A stretch of DNA of 43,499 nucleotides from an uncultured Methylococcaceae bacterium. GTDB taxonomy: Bacteria; Pseudomonadota; Gammaproteobacteria; Methylococcales; Methylomonadaceae. The stretch is from assembly GCA_903863905.1 (NCBI GenBank), contig CAIPDT010000084.1:1-43499 (forward strand), read 5' to 3'. Positions 19,287 to 28,128 of this stretch are shown here, piece by piece (the stretch's first letter is position 1; each line of letters begins with the position of its first letter). The position numbers were made by a program, and so were the translations under genes. A model generated the notes under the pieces. The model was not told where the DNA came from. It saw only the letters and a list, made by a program, of their open reading frames with translations, and ran no database searches.

Positions 19287-19793
19287 TTAAAAATCTGGAT
19301 CCCAGTCTACAACCATTATTCCTGTCGTCAGATCAATATTTATAATTGTGTGTCCCTGCAAGAACGGTATAACGCGCTCTCGATCACCTTTAACAATAAC
19401 GACATCATTAGCTCCTGTTTCTAGCAAGCTTTCAACGACGCCCAATTGAACACCCAAATTAGTTTCAACCTGTAAACCAATTAGATCTGACCAGTAATAT
19501 TCATCTTTTCTAGTTTTAGGTAACTGCTCGGGAGTTATAAAAATCTCCCACCCCATTAAACTAGCGGCTATATCTCTATCATCAATACCTTCAAGTTGCG
19601 CAACAATTGCTTTACCTTGCAGATTACCCTCAATGACTTTGACTAATTTACTTTTTGTGCCTTTTATTAATAACCACGGAGAATACTTTAATATATTCTC
19701 TTTCGAATCGGTAAAGGAAAATACCTTAACCCATCCTTTAATACCAAAAACGCCAGAAATCTTCCCAACGTTTATTTTTTGCGACGTTGACAA
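19287..19793 (-). CDS. rimM: 16S rRNA processing protein RimM
   Basis: An assembly factor for the 30S head. It has an N-terminal RimM barrel ([20 protein letters not shown], about 8-85) and a C-terminal PRC-like barrel that includes [11 protein letters not shown] and NDVVIV. It starts with TTG at 19793; no ATG or GTG exists near the conserved N-terminus, and the start lies 5 bases after the rpsP stop. A rare start codon may lower its output relative to the ribosomal proteins on the same message. The length of 168 is normal. Confidence 0.94.
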   Translation of the reverse strand: MSTSQKINVGKISGVFGIKGWVKVFSFTDSKENILKYSPWLLIKGTKSKLVKVIEGNLQGKAIVAQLEGIDDRDIAASLMGWEIFITPEQLPKTRKDEYYWSDLIGLQVETNLGVQLGVVESLLETGANDVVIVKGDRERVIPFLQGHTIINIDLTTGIMVVDWDPDF

Positions 19794-19797
19794 CAGC

Positions 19798-20049
19798 TTA
19801 AGCAGCTGCTTTAACTGCGTCTTTAATTAACTTTGCAACGCGGTCAGAAGCTTGCGCACCATTGGCTTTCCAATATTCAACGCGCTCGTTATCTAAACGT
19901 AATCTTTCTTCATTTCCACGTGCTAACGGATTAAAAAACCCTACACGTTCAATATAACGGCCATCTCTACTGCTTCTGCTATCAGTGACTACAACGTGAT
20001 AAAAAGGGCGATTTTTAGCGCCGCCTCTTGAAAGACGAATGGTTACCAT
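19798..20049 (-). CDS. rpsP: 30S ribosomal protein S16
   Basis: A small-subunit assembly protein, 83 residues. The N-terminus [21 protein letters not shown] and the [14 protein letters not shown] segment are standard. A strong GAGGAAAT ribosome site lies before the ATG. It is first in the four-gene ribosomal operon, driven by the promoter at 20088-20115. Confidence 0.97.
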   Translation of the reverse strand: MVTIRLSRGGAKNRPFYHVVVTDSRSSRDGRYIERVGFFNPLARGNEERLRLDNERVEYWKANGAQASDRVAKLIKDAVKAAA

Positions 20050-20087
20050 AATTTCCTCAAATACATTTGATCATTGTTAATTTGCCC

Positions 20088-20115
20088 ATTTTACGCGATT
20101 TTCGCTATAAGTGAA
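20088..20115 (-). promoter_or_regulatory. sigma-70-type promoter of the rpsP operon
   Basis: Read on the minus strand: -35 TTCACT (4/6), a 16-base spacer, and -10 TAAAAT (5/6). The start of transcription would be near 20081, about 30 bases before the rpsP ATG. The spacer contains the small dyad GCGATTTTCGC (20095-20105), which could be an operator. Confidence 0.55.
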
Positions 20116-20185
20116 GAATAAATTAGAAATATTCGACACTTAGTTAACTCATATTGCGTAACTATTTGTTAAAGAAGAATAAAAT

Positions 20186-21541
20186 TTACCTTCTCATGCC
20201 ACGCACGTTGCTCTTAATGCCCCGTATCATATTGGCCATATTGCCGCCTTTAAACTTCTTCATCATTTTTTGCATCATTAAATATTGCTTTAATATGCGA
20301 TTAACATCCTGTAATTGCTGACCACAGCCGGCCGCAATTCGTTTCTTTCTATTTCCTTTAATTAAATCAGGATACCGTCTTTCTTGCATAGTCATTGAAT
20401 TAATAACCGCTATTTGGCGCGATAACTCTTTATCATTGACTTTATCCTTCATTTCTTGTGGCACACTGCTCATACCTGGCAATTTATCCAGCAAGGAACT
20501 AACCCCACCCATACTTTGCATTTGTTGCAATTGCTCACGAAAATCTTCTAAATCAAAACCTTTGCCCTTTTGCATTTTTCGGGCAAATTTGGCAGCTTTT
20601 TCTTTATCTACTTTTTGCTCAATCTCTTCAATCAGACTCAGCATATCACCCATACCTAAAATACGGGACGCAACACGCTCAGGATAAAAAGGTTCTAAAG
20701 CACTGGTTTTTTCACCGACACCAATAAATTTAATCGGTTTACCAGTAATGTGACGAATAGATAGCGCCGCACCACCGCGAGCATCGCCATCCGCTTTAGT
20801 TAAAATCACCCCAGTTAAAGGTAAGGCGTCATTAAATGCTTTTGCAGTAATCGCCGCATCTTGCCCGGTCATACTATCAACAACAAATAAAGTTTCAATG
20901 GGGTTAATCGCCGCATGAAGCGCTTTGATTTCACCCATCATTTCATCATCGATGTGTAAACGACCCGCCGTATCGATAATAATGACGTCTAAAAACTTTT
21001 TCTTGGCGGCTTCAATTGCATTTTTAGCAATATCAACAGGATTTTGTGACAAATCACTTTCAAAAAAGTCTAGATTTAGCTCATTAGCCAACACCTGCAA
21101 TTGTTTAATCGCCGCTGGGCGATAAACGTCAGTACTGACCACACCGACTTTTTTCTTTTGATTTTCTTGTAACCAACGACCTAATTTGGCAACTGTCGTC
21201 GTTTTACCTGCCCCCTGCAAACCGGCCAATAAAATAACAGCTGGCGGTACCGCATTTAAATTAAGACCTTCATTTGCCGCACCCATGACTTTAATCAGTT
21301 CAGATTGAACCAATTTAATCATAGCTTGACCTGGTGTCAAACTACTTTGAACTTCCTGGCCTAAAGCACCTTCTTTGACACGTTCAATAAAATCGGTAAC
21401 GACTGGTAAAGACACATCTGCTTCAAGTAAAGCCATTCTGACTTCACGTAGAGCCTCTTTAATATTGTCTTCAGTCAGACGACCCTGACCCTTAAGTTTT
21501 TTAAGCGTACTACTTAATCTATCGGTTAAATTATCAAACAT
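20186..21541 (-). CDS. ffh: signal recognition particle protein Ffh
   Basis: The GTPase of SRP, which binds signal sequences on ribosomes and meets FtsY at the membrane. The N domain (1-90) is followed by the G domain with G1 LAGLQGAGKTTT, G3 DTAGRLH and G4 TKADGDARGG. The methionine-rich M domain comes after it (about 300-451), with the RNA-binding part NRKKRIAAGCG. At 451 residues it is full length. Its receptor gene, ftsY, is at the far right of this window. It is divergent from ypjD, as in E. coli and relatives. Confidence 0.97.
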   Translation of the reverse strand: MFDNLTDRLSSTLKKLKGQGRLTEDNIKEALREVRMALLEADVSLPVVTDFIERVKEGALGQEVQSSLTPGQAMIKLVQSELIKVMGAANEGLNLNAVPPAVILLAGLQGAGKTTTVAKLGRWLQENQKKKVGVVSTDVYRPAAIKQLQVLANELNLDFFESDLSQNPVDIAKNAIEAAKKKFLDVIIIDTAGRLHIDDEMMGEIKALHAAINPIETLFVVDSMTGQDAAITAKAFNDALPLTGVILTKADGDARGGAALSIRHITGKPIKFIGVGEKTSALEPFYPERVASRILGMGDMLSLIEEIEQKVDKEKAAKFARKMQKGKGFDLEDFREQLQQMQSMGGVSSLLDKLPGMSSVPQEMKDKVNDKELSRQIAVINSMTMQERRYPDLIKGNRKKRIAAGCGQQLQDVNRILKQYLMMQKMMKKFKGGNMANMIRGIKSNVRGMRR

Positions 21542-21674
21542 ATCGATGTCTTTGTTGTTTAAACTAAGGAAACTACTCGCTAGTACAAATGCGCTAGGAC
21601 TATTTAATCGGATATATTACCATATCCACTTATCGCTTTGCACCCGTTGCAATAACAGAACTATTTAAACTCTG

Positions 21675-21704
21675 TTGACGGACGCTAAAAGCATGACCTA
21701 TTTT
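21675..21704 (+). promoter_or_regulatory. possible promoter of ypjD
   Basis: TTGACG (5/6) is followed after 18 bases by TATTTT (4/6), 29 bases before the ypjD ATG. This is a plausible but not strong sigma-70 promoter in the 191-base divergent ffh-ypjD gap. Confidence 0.35.
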
Positions 21705-21732
21705 TTGTACGTTACACCCTAAATATATAACA

Positions 21733-22530
21733 ATGAACGCAACCGCAATCGCCATTTTATCTATCGGTACTTATCTCATCAGTACGCGACTCATTATTAA
21801 ACATTTTTCTCAAAGACACCTTAATCGAAGTGCGCTCTATATAGGATGGCTAGCCGTTTTCTCTCACTTTCTTTACACTGCCTTTATTTTTCAACAACAC
21901 GACGGCTTTAGTTTTAGTTTTTTTAGTACCGGATCATTAATAGCCATGATTGTAGCGCTGCTATTATTAATAGCAGCGCTTAATAAACCGGTAGCCACCC
22001 TCGGCATCGCTATCTTTCCCATTGCCGCGAGCATGTTAGCCCTTGAAGTTAAATTTTCTACCCAATCTCAAGAATTATCCCAATATAATTGGGAAATGAG
22101 TACGCACATTTTAACGTCGATTATTGCCTTTAGTTTATTGAACATAGCCGCTCTACAAGCTATTTTATTGGCATTTCAAGATCAACAGTTAAAAAGTCAC
22201 CCACCCAAACATTTCATCCAATCCTTACCCCCTTTACAAACAATGGAGACCTTACTCTTTCAAATGCTGGGTACTGGACTGTTCTTTTTAACACTTTCGT
22301 TAGCAACTGGCTTTCTATTTATAGACGATTTATTTGCGCAACATCTTGTACACAAAACAGTACTATCAATACTGGCGTGGATTATCTTTATGGGCTTATT
22401 AATAGGTAGATCGCTTTATGGCTGGAGAGGAAAAATCGCTATGAAATGGACACTAATAGGCTTTGTATTACTACTGTTGGCTTATTTTGGCAGTAAATTA
22501 GTGTTAGAACTGATATTGCATCGAGGCTAA
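21733..22530 (+). CDS. ypjD: inner membrane protein YpjD, CcsA/CcmC-like
   Basis: An integral membrane protein of 265 residues with about eight hydrophobic helices. It belongs to the cytochrome c assembly (CcsA/HemX) superfamily. The middle segment WEMSTHILTSIIAFSLLNIAALQAI and the C-terminal ILAWIIFMGLLIGRSLYGWRGKIAMKW match YpjD, which is regularly found next to ffh. Its true function is unsettled: reports on relatives suggest heme-related or envelope roles. The stop is 3 bases from the stop of the convergent gene at 22534. Confidence 0.88.
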   Translation: MNATAIAILSIGTYLISTRLIIKHFSQRHLNRSALYIGWLAVFSHFLYTAFIFQQHDGFSFSFFSTGSLIAMIVALLLLIAALNKPVATLGIAIFPIAASMLALEVKFSTQSQELSQYNWEMSTHILTSIIAFSLLNIAALQAILLAFQDQQLKSHPPKHFIQSLPPLQTMETLLFQMLGTGLFFLTLSLATGFLFIDDLFAQHLVHKTVLSILAWIIFMGLLIGRSLYGWRGKIAMKWTLIGFVLLLLAYFGSKLVLELILHRG

Positions 22531-22533
22531 GTG

Positions 22534-23193
22534 CTAAATAATGTAAGGAATTAATCGATAGCGGACTTTCTTGGTATATTGTCTATAAAGAGGATCAAGC
22601 ATCAGATGTTTTTCTTCCTTAATGATTCTTAAGCCCAAAAAAGTCATTGATAACAGATAAATAAAGCTATTAAACATTGTCGTATTGACCAATACATAAC
22701 CTATAAGAATCAAACAATAACTCGCATAAATTGGATGCCTTACAACCTGATACATCCAGTGAGTCTTAACCTGACGATTTGCCGCCACTAGTGCAAAACT
22801 GCTATTTAGGGATATTAACCCTAATACCTGCAATACGATTCCCAGCATTATTAAATACTCGGCTATTGGGAATACCCCCCACGTAGAGGGCCGAAAAAAT
22901 AAAGGTGCAAATGACCCTATCATCGCAATCACCCAATCAAAAACATCAATAGAAATCGTTTGGGGTTTACGTCTAAAAATATACATCCCCACGATTAATG
23001 TTTCAGAAAAACATAACATCAACCAAACAAATTGATCTGTTTTTATAAATGTCAAATAATGTGCATAAATAAATAAACCATAAATAACGCAAACCACGAC
23101 ACCACTCACTATATGAGCCACTCTTGACATTAATATCTGGGTGATTTTAGTCTTCATATATTCTTTAGTTAAATTCATTTCGTCACCATTCAT
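22534..23193 (-). CDS. isoprenylcysteine carboxyl methyltransferase (ICMT/PEMT)-like membrane protein
   Basis: About 219 residues with roughly five membrane helices. The C-terminal half has the ICMT-type SAM motif: VRHPIYASYCLILIGYVLVN, then RIIKEEKHLMLDPLYRQYTKKVRYRLIP. Bacteria lack prenylated proteins, so members of this family methylate other substrates (often lipids or isoprenoid-like compounds); this substrate is unknown. The start is ATG 23193; an internal ATG at 23178 has a better ribosome site (GGTGA). It follows tadZ by 26 bases on the same strand and may be the last gene of the Tad transcript. Confidence 0.75.
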   Translation of the reverse strand: MNGDEMNLTKEYMKTKITQILMSRVAHIVSGVVVCVIYGLFIYAHYLTFIKTDQFVWLMLCFSETLIVGMYIFRRKPQTISIDVFDWVIAMIGSFAPLFFRPSTWGVFPIAEYLIMLGIVLQVLGLISLNSSFALVAANRQVKTHWMYQVVRHPIYASYCLILIGYVLVNTTMFNSFIYLLSMTFLGLRIIKEEKHLMLDPLYRQYTKKVRYRLIPYII

Positions 23194-23219
23194 CAATCAT
23201 TCAACACTCAATTTCTATA

Positions 23220-24389
23220 CTAAAACCAATCAAATAAATTAAAAATACTTTTTTTCGGTGTCTCAAACTCAATCTTAGCTAAGCTTTTCGCCAGTATTTT
23301 TATATCTTTAGACGTTTTTAAACGTGGAGAAGACTCATAAAGTGGCACACCCATATTTGACGAATCCACTACTTTTTTAAAATCATTAGCGACTGTAAAA
23401 ACCTGATCATGATTGACCAACTGTTTTAAATCCTCTATACGTAAACTATTGCTAGAGTCATATCTATTAATCACAATAACGATTTTATCTAGACCAATAT
23501 CTAAATCTTTATTTAAAATTTGAATTAGGCGCCGCGCCATTCTAAAATGAATCAACGTTTGCTGAACAATTAAAATTATTTCATCGGCTTGCTCCAAGAT
23601 TAAATTTGAGACCGGATCAATCAGTCTAGGCAAATCAATCAAGATTTCACTATAATTGAGCCTCAATAACTCAATTAATCTCTGTACATTAGGCAGATTT
23701 ACTTCACCTGGTAACACAACATCGACAGGGGAGGGTAACAATAAATTTAAATTTTCATTGCATTTTGACATGTACGCCTCTAAAGTCAGCGAATCTAAGT
23801 CATCCATAATATTTAACGCTTCCATTAGTGCATATTTAGGTGTTTTATCAAAGTTAAAACTAATCGATCCAAATTGTAGATCAAAATCCACCAAAACAAC
23901 TTTTAATGCCCACTCCTTTGCTAAGGCGTAAGCCACATTACTGGCTATAAAGCTTGCCCCACTTCCCCCTTTAACATTAATCATGGCACTAACACGCCCT
24001 ACCTGACCAGACTGCAACATATTTCTTTTAATATTGCCAATCACACCGCCTAATTTATCTTCATACCTTTTAACATCAATAAAGTCTTTAACCCCAGAGC
24101 GAAGTGCTTGACTTAATAAGTCAATATTGCTTTGATCGCCAACAATAATAATCATTGCTTTCTTATTAAGAATTGACTCCAAAAACTGCAACTCTTCTAA
24201 GCCCTGATCTGTTAAATTAATAACAACAATGTAACTTTCATTCTGCACAGACTCTTTGATCACATTAATAATCGTTTCACTGCAAATAACTAGGGGCTCA
24301 ATATCCCCCAAGTTAGCAATAACAGCCCTCTGCTCCTCTAAGAACTCTGATTCATTTCCGATCAATACGACCTTAATTTTTTCGATCAT
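23220..24389 (-). CDS. tadZ: Tad pilus ATPase-like localisation protein TadZ/CpaE
   Basis: A MinD/ParA-superfamily protein that places the Tad machine in the cell. Residues about 5-115 are an atypical receiver-like domain. The ParA-type domain follows, with a deviant Walker A NVKGGSGAS (K140) and LVDFDLQFGS as the second motif. The start is ATG 24389 (389 residues) after GGA; a GTG one codon earlier also exists. It is last among the tad genes, 13 bases after the TadG-like gene. In many loci it sits next to tadA instead. Confidence 0.9.
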   Translation of the reverse strand: MIEKIKVVLIGNESEFLEEQRAVIANLGDIEPLVICSETIINVIKESVQNESYIVVINLTDQGLEELQFLESILNKKAMIIIVGDQSNIDLLSQALRSGVKDFIDVKRYEDKLGGVIGNIKRNMLQSGQVGRVSAMINVKGGSGASFIASNVAYALAKEWALKVVLVDFDLQFGSISFNFDKTPKYALMEALNIMDDLDSLTLEAYMSKCNENLNLLLPSPVDVVLPGEVNLPNVQRLIELLRLNYSEILIDLPRLIDPVSNLILEQADEIILIVQQTLIHFRMARRLIQILNKDLDIGLDKIVIVINRYDSSNSLRIEDLKQLVNHDQVFTVANDFKKVVDSSNMGVPLYESSPRLKTSKDIKILAKSLAKIEFETPKKSIFNLFDWF

Positions 24390-24402
24390 CACGCATCCAT
24401 TA

Positions 24403-24918
24403 TTATTGAACTAATTTGGGATGATGGGAATCCCCTGGGAACCCAGAAGCAACCGCAATCGCCATAGCCCCAACATCCAAAGAATTGATCCCTAATACAC
24501 CAGCAAAAAAAGTAGATACCCCGCCGTCATTTTGGCCAGCAGTTTTACGAATAGTCACTTGAAATGCTGGAAAATATGTCGATGAACAAGGACCCCCGCC
24601 CGGTAGTATCACACCCGAAAGATTCCGACACTCCGACACAATATCACTATTTATTAATTGCTTATTAGCGGCCTTATTTAAACTAATCACCACGTGTGCT
24701 TGAGCTAGGCCATTAATCCAGTCAGGTTCACCACTCGATAAATATACGCCGCTAGCTCCTGCCCCAGCTAAGGCTGCGGCATCTGCGGCGTTTTGTAACT
24801 CATTACGCACCACGAATAAATATCCAACATCAATCGCTAAGGCAAAAAAACCGAGTAACACCGCTAACAACAAAGTCACAAACACCAATGAAGCACCGTG
24901 TTGGTTGTGTTTATTCAT
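24403..24918 (-). CDS. tadG: TadG-like pilus assembly protein
   Basis: A 171-residue protein with a single N-terminal membrane helix (ASLVFVTLLLAVLLGFFALAIDVGYLF), followed by the putative TadG family pattern VRNELQNAADAAALAGA. The prepilin Glu+5 is absent, so it is probably not cut by the peptidase. It is far shorter than classical TadG (about 400-500), having no VWA domain, so it is a minor or truncated version. The start ATG 24918 overlaps the tadE stop by 8 bases; the longer TTG frame is unlikely. Confidence 0.82.
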   Translation of the reverse strand: MNKHNQHGASLVFVTLLLAVLLGFFALAIDVGYLFVVRNELQNAADAAALAGAGASGVYLSSGEPDWINGLAQAHVVISLNKAANKQLINSDIVSECRNLSGVILPGGGPCSSTYFPAFQVTIRKTAGQNDGGVSTFFAGVLGINSLDVGAMAIAVASGFPGDSHHPKLVQ

Positions 24919-25336
24919 AGCGCATGACAGTACTTGCCGATAAAACAATCGGATTTGAAAATGAGGGTATAAATAGACTCATTAAATTACCCAAGACTAA
25001 AAAGGTATAGCTATATTCCACTTTAACGGTTAAAAACTGTTCAGCCGCTATTGTCGTCGTCGTCACAGTAACGACGGGCGAAGCAACACTTGAACTAAAC
25101 GACACTAAGCCCACACTATAATTATTTACAATCGTGGTGATATCATCATTACTTAAAACAGGGCTTCTCGAAACGACACCGGCTCTAGCACCTTCACGAC
25201 TGGCATTAGTAATGATGGCTTTATCAAAAAACACTATACCAAATTCCATAATGCCAAAAAGAATCAATAATAACAGGGGTAAAACCAACGCAAACTCGAC
25301 AATTTCTGCCCCTTTTTGTCTTTGTATACTTATCAT
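24911..25336 (-). CDS. tadE: TadE pseudopilin
   Basis: A 141-residue pseudopilin. It has a classic prepilin site, G9 followed by AEIVEF, with Glu at +5 of the mature protein (E14), then a hydrophobic helix (LVLPLLLLILFGIMEFG) and the TadE-family sequence ITNASREGARAG. It is expected to be cut by TadV and to sit in the base of the pilus. It overlaps the TadG-like gene by 8 bases, pointing to coupled translation. Confidence 0.92.
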   Translation of the reverse strand: MISIQRQKGAEIVEFALVLPLLLLILFGIMEFGIVFFDKAIITNASREGARAGVVSRSPVLSNDDITTIVNNYSVGLVSFSSSVASPVVTVTTTTIAAEQFLTVKVEYSYTFLVLGNLMSLFIPSFSNPIVLSASTVMRYE

Positions 25337-25349
25337 AATTATCTTAAGC

Positions 25350-25691
25350 TTAATTACCGCCGCCTGAACCGCCTACATTTTTAGTATCAAAGACCACACC
25401 TTTCTTAGCATCCTCAAGAGGAACTAACGCACCTTGTCGATAAGCCTCCAAAGTTTTTTGTGCTTTTTGGCCATCCATAGCCACCACAGGCACATGCTCA
25501 GGACATAATTTAGCATCCTTAGCTTTTACACCATGTTCAGTACATAGAGTTTGATTTTTAACCATCGCATGAAAAGCCTTACTATAATTCTGATCGACAA
25601 CCTTAGGCACAGAACTCCATTCGGCACAGCTTGTTATTATCATCACGACACTCAATAACAGCATTACTTTAACTTGAATATAACCTAGCAT
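25350..25691 (-). CDS. small Tad-locus lipoprotein
   Basis: A 113-residue lipoprotein. The signal peptide ends in the lipobox IITSC. The mature part has the pattern QNYSKAFHAMVKNQT...AMDGQKAQKTLEAYRQG, which resembles small lipoproteins I know from proteobacterial Tad loci (FG-x-A-V-R...Q...DG-x-AA-x-x-ALxxY). An insert with two repeats, LCTEH and LCPEH, adds two cysteines. It begins at ATG 25691, overlapping the secretin stop by one base (TAATG), so it may act on the secretin, for instance as a pilotin-like factor. That role is inference. Confidence 0.75.
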   Translation of the reverse strand: MLGYIQVKVMLLLSVVMIITSCAEWSSVPKVVDQNYSKAFHAMVKNQTLCTEHGVKAKDAKLCPEHVPVVAMDGQKAQKTLEAYRQGALVPLEDAKKGVVFDTKNVGGSGGGN

Positions 25692-27310
25692 TATCGAACC
25701 CCTTCTACCAATTGCAAGCCATAATCGCCCTCAAGCCCCCCAGCGCTAGTCGAACCCTTAACAGTATTTAACCGCTGGCCTTTCACTTTTCTAGCTTCAG
25801 TGCGTCCTAACACATAAAAATCTATATCATCTGGTTCAATAAAACTATCTGTTGGCAATCTAACATTTTGAGCTAAAACGGGCTTAGCTAAGCGAGGCGT
25901 AACAAAAATCACTAACTCTGTGGTATCTTTTAAAAACTTAGAACTTCTAAACAACGCACCCAAACCTGGGATATCCCCTAGACCCGGAAACTTATTAATA
26001 TTCTCACGCATTTTTTCACTAATTAAACCAGCAATACTCATGGTCTGACCATCTGCAAGTTCAAGCGTACTACTGACTTCTCGCTTCGTTAATGACGGTA
26101 TTGAATATTGGGTATTGGTTCCACCTGCCTGTGCTATCACGGCCGCATCCGTAGATAATTCACTCACACTCACATGCATGTTCAGATTGATACGCCCAGA
26201 ATCCAGTACAACCGGCACAAACTTTAAGCCAATGCCATACTCTTTGAAAATAATGGTCGTATTACTCGTCAACCCTATTGATTGAGGTACGGGAACCGGA
26301 AATTCCCCCCCCGAAACAAAGGTGGCGGTTTGCCCTGATAAAGTCGTTAAAGTAGGCTGAGCCAATATTTTGGCTAACTGCTGTTCATTCGCGGCATCAA
26401 TGGTTAAGTTAAACATAAACTCACCGCTAATAGCCTGTAAAAACAAGGCACCGGCATCAAAACTATGGGGATTTGCACTCAATAAATTACCAATACCTGA
26501 GGCATTAACCATTCCACCGCCATTAACTGCGCCAATGGAAAAGTTATTTGACGCCTGTAAGGCATTAAATTTAATATTAAGCCCTTTGAGTATGGTTCTA
26601 TTAATTTCAGCTACTTTTACATCCAACATCACTTGCTGTGCTCCACCCACACTCATTAAATTAATCACTTGCGGAATTGCACTGGCACTCGGGTCAACCT
26701 TAGGCTGAGCCGTATTAGTAGACACATTAATATTACTCTGTCCTCCACCACCCCCTGTATTTCCGCCCCCTAGATTAGTCGATACGCCTAAAAAACTTTG
26801 CGCTAATTGAATCGCCGCTTGCATATTGGTTAATGTACTGACCTCGCCACTTAAGACAATATTTCTTTGAGAAGAGCGAATAGAGATATTCGGCTTGCCT
26901 CTGCCATCGTGCTCATTAGGTAATAACTCATTCAACTTTGCTTTTAAAGAAGATAAATCATGGGTTACCTCGATATCTAAAATCTCAATAATTTTGCCAT
27001 TCGCACCCCAGAGATATAGATTCGTTGTTCCCAAGGATTTACCATTAATTAAGATCTGATTCGGTTGTATAAACGTAGTTTCTGCAGGCTCTCCGACTTC
27101 TTTAAAGTTGGATGTAGCCGTGGTTGAATTTCCTTGAGAGATCTCCTCTATTTTGACTTGATGGCCCAAAGAAATTAATTTGGATTTATTTAAAGACACT
27201 AGCACTTTTTCTGTCTTAACATCAGCACCTACCACAGTGGCATACACGCATTGCCCTAAAGATAGAATTATCAATGAAAAAACACCGGCAATTTTAATTT
27301 TTTTATTCAT
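25691..27310 (-). CDS. rcpA: Tad secretin RcpA/CpaC
   Basis: The outer-membrane channel for the Flp pilus. I start at ATG 27310 (539 residues) after AGGT; a TTG frame extends nine codons further. It has a signal peptide (cut near residue 24), a pilus-assembly N-terminal domain (VLVSLNKSKLISLGH...GKSLGTTNLYLWG), a BON-like region (SSLKAKLNELLPNE), then a Gly/Asn-rich linker. The C-terminal secretin domain has VMLDVKVAEINR, LAQPTLTTLSGQTATFVSGGEFPVP and ELVIFVTPRL. It lies 61 bases after rcpC and one base from the lipoprotein start. Confidence 0.94.
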   Translation of the reverse strand: MNKKIKIAGVFSLIILSLGQCVYATVVGADVKTEKVLVSLNKSKLISLGHQVKIEEISQGNSTTATSNFKEVGEPAETTFIQPNQILINGKSLGTTNLYLWGANGKIIEILDIEVTHDLSSLKAKLNELLPNEHDGRGKPNISIRSSQRNIVLSGEVSTLTNMQAAIQLAQSFLGVSTNLGGGNTGGGGGQSNINVSTNTAQPKVDPSASAIPQVINLMSVGGAQQVMLDVKVAEINRTILKGLNIKFNALQASNNFSIGAVNGGGMVNASGIGNLLSANPHSFDAGALFLQAISGEFMFNLTIDAANEQQLAKILAQPTLTTLSGQTATFVSGGEFPVPVPQSIGLTSNTTIIFKEYGIGLKFVPVVLDSGRINLNMHVSVSELSTDAAVIAQAGGTNTQYSIPSLTKREVSSTLELADGQTMSIAGLISEKMRENINKFPGLGDIPGLGALFRSSKFLKDTTELVIFVTPRLAKPVLAQNVRLPTDSFIEPDDIDFYVLGRTEARKVKGQRLNTVKGSTSAGGLEGDYGLQLVEGVR

Positions 27311-27371
27311 ACCTGACCTATTCCAATGATAATTCAATTCATTATTTTATAGCGCGACTTACTAATTATTT

Positions 27372-28106
27372 TCACCAAGGAATCACTCTTAACACATGCT
27401 TCTTCTCAAGTTTTTTTTCAACTTGCGCCACGTTAAAAGTTTCAGTTTTTTTGGTGGCCACCAATAATTCATTATCTATCGGATTTCTTAAGCTTAATTG
27501 AATAGTACCCTCTTGCAACGCCTGAACAATACTCTCAGCCTGCTCAGGTTGCAATTCCAGCGTAACTGACCTGACCACAACCGGCTTATCTTTTACAATA
27601 TCTTGATCAACGGCCAAGACTTTAATATTCTGTAATAAAGTGCGTGTTACCGCTTGATTCATGGCTTTATCCAGTTTTGTCGCTAAGACATCGACATTAT
27701 TAGTGGGTGAAATAAAACCTGCGACGCCCACCACATCATCTACTCTGACAGAAATAGCTCGATAATCTTTTTTGATAACTGAAGATAATTTACTTCCCGT
27801 AGAATTCTCTGATAACCTTTTTTCAGTGATTAACTCGTCTTGATAAAAGTTATTTTTGGTTATTTTATTGATTAACTGTTCTTTTGTTGCATAAGTCCCG
27901 GCGGGGGACGTCGTACCTAACCATTCAATAACTTTAAGATGTTGATTTTCGATATTAATGCCCAACGGTATATCAACAGCAGCCACCACCACGGGTACCG
28001 TTTTTTGAGTCACCGATTTATCTTGCATTAAAGTTTTAGCAATGCTTACTGCAAAAAAAGCTAACCCAAGAGCCGTTGCCAGCATAATGATCAATCGTAC
28101 ATTCAT
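27372..28106 (-). CDS. rcpC: Flp pilus assembly protein RcpC/CpaB
   Basis: A 244-residue periplasmic protein anchored by an N-terminal helix (LIIMLATALGLAFFAVSIA). It has an SAF domain at about 38-100 (VVVAAVDIPLGINIENQHLKVIEW) and a RcpC-type C-terminal domain (YRAISVRVDDVVGVAGFISPTNNVDVLAT). It is thought to stabilise the secretin or bind peptidoglycan. It is 22 bases downstream of the peptidase gene and 61 upstream of rcpA. Confidence 0.93.
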   Translation of the reverse strand: MNVRLIIMLATALGLAFFAVSIAKTLMQDKSVTQKTVPVVVAAVDIPLGINIENQHLKVIEWLGTTSPAGTYATKEQLINKITKNNFYQDELITEKRLSENSTGSKLSSVIKKDYRAISVRVDDVVGVAGFISPTNNVDVLATKLDKAMNQAVTRTLLQNIKVLAVDQDIVKDKPVVVRSVTLELQPEQAESIVQALQEGTIQLSLRNPIDNELLVATKKTETFNVAQVEKKLEKKHVLRVIPW

Positions 28107-28128
28107 ATTTTCATCCTTAAACCCACAA

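Noticed and set aside
24403-24918. TadG-like gene as a frameshifted, broken full-length TadG
   Set aside because: No VWA-like coding remnant is seen in the other frames nearby; the next gene follows after 13 bases, so it is more likely a naturally short form.
26370-26708. 112-codon open frame on the plus strand opposite rcpA
   Set aside because: It lies wholly inside the well-supported secretin gene, has no ribosome site and looks like a translated shadow of it.
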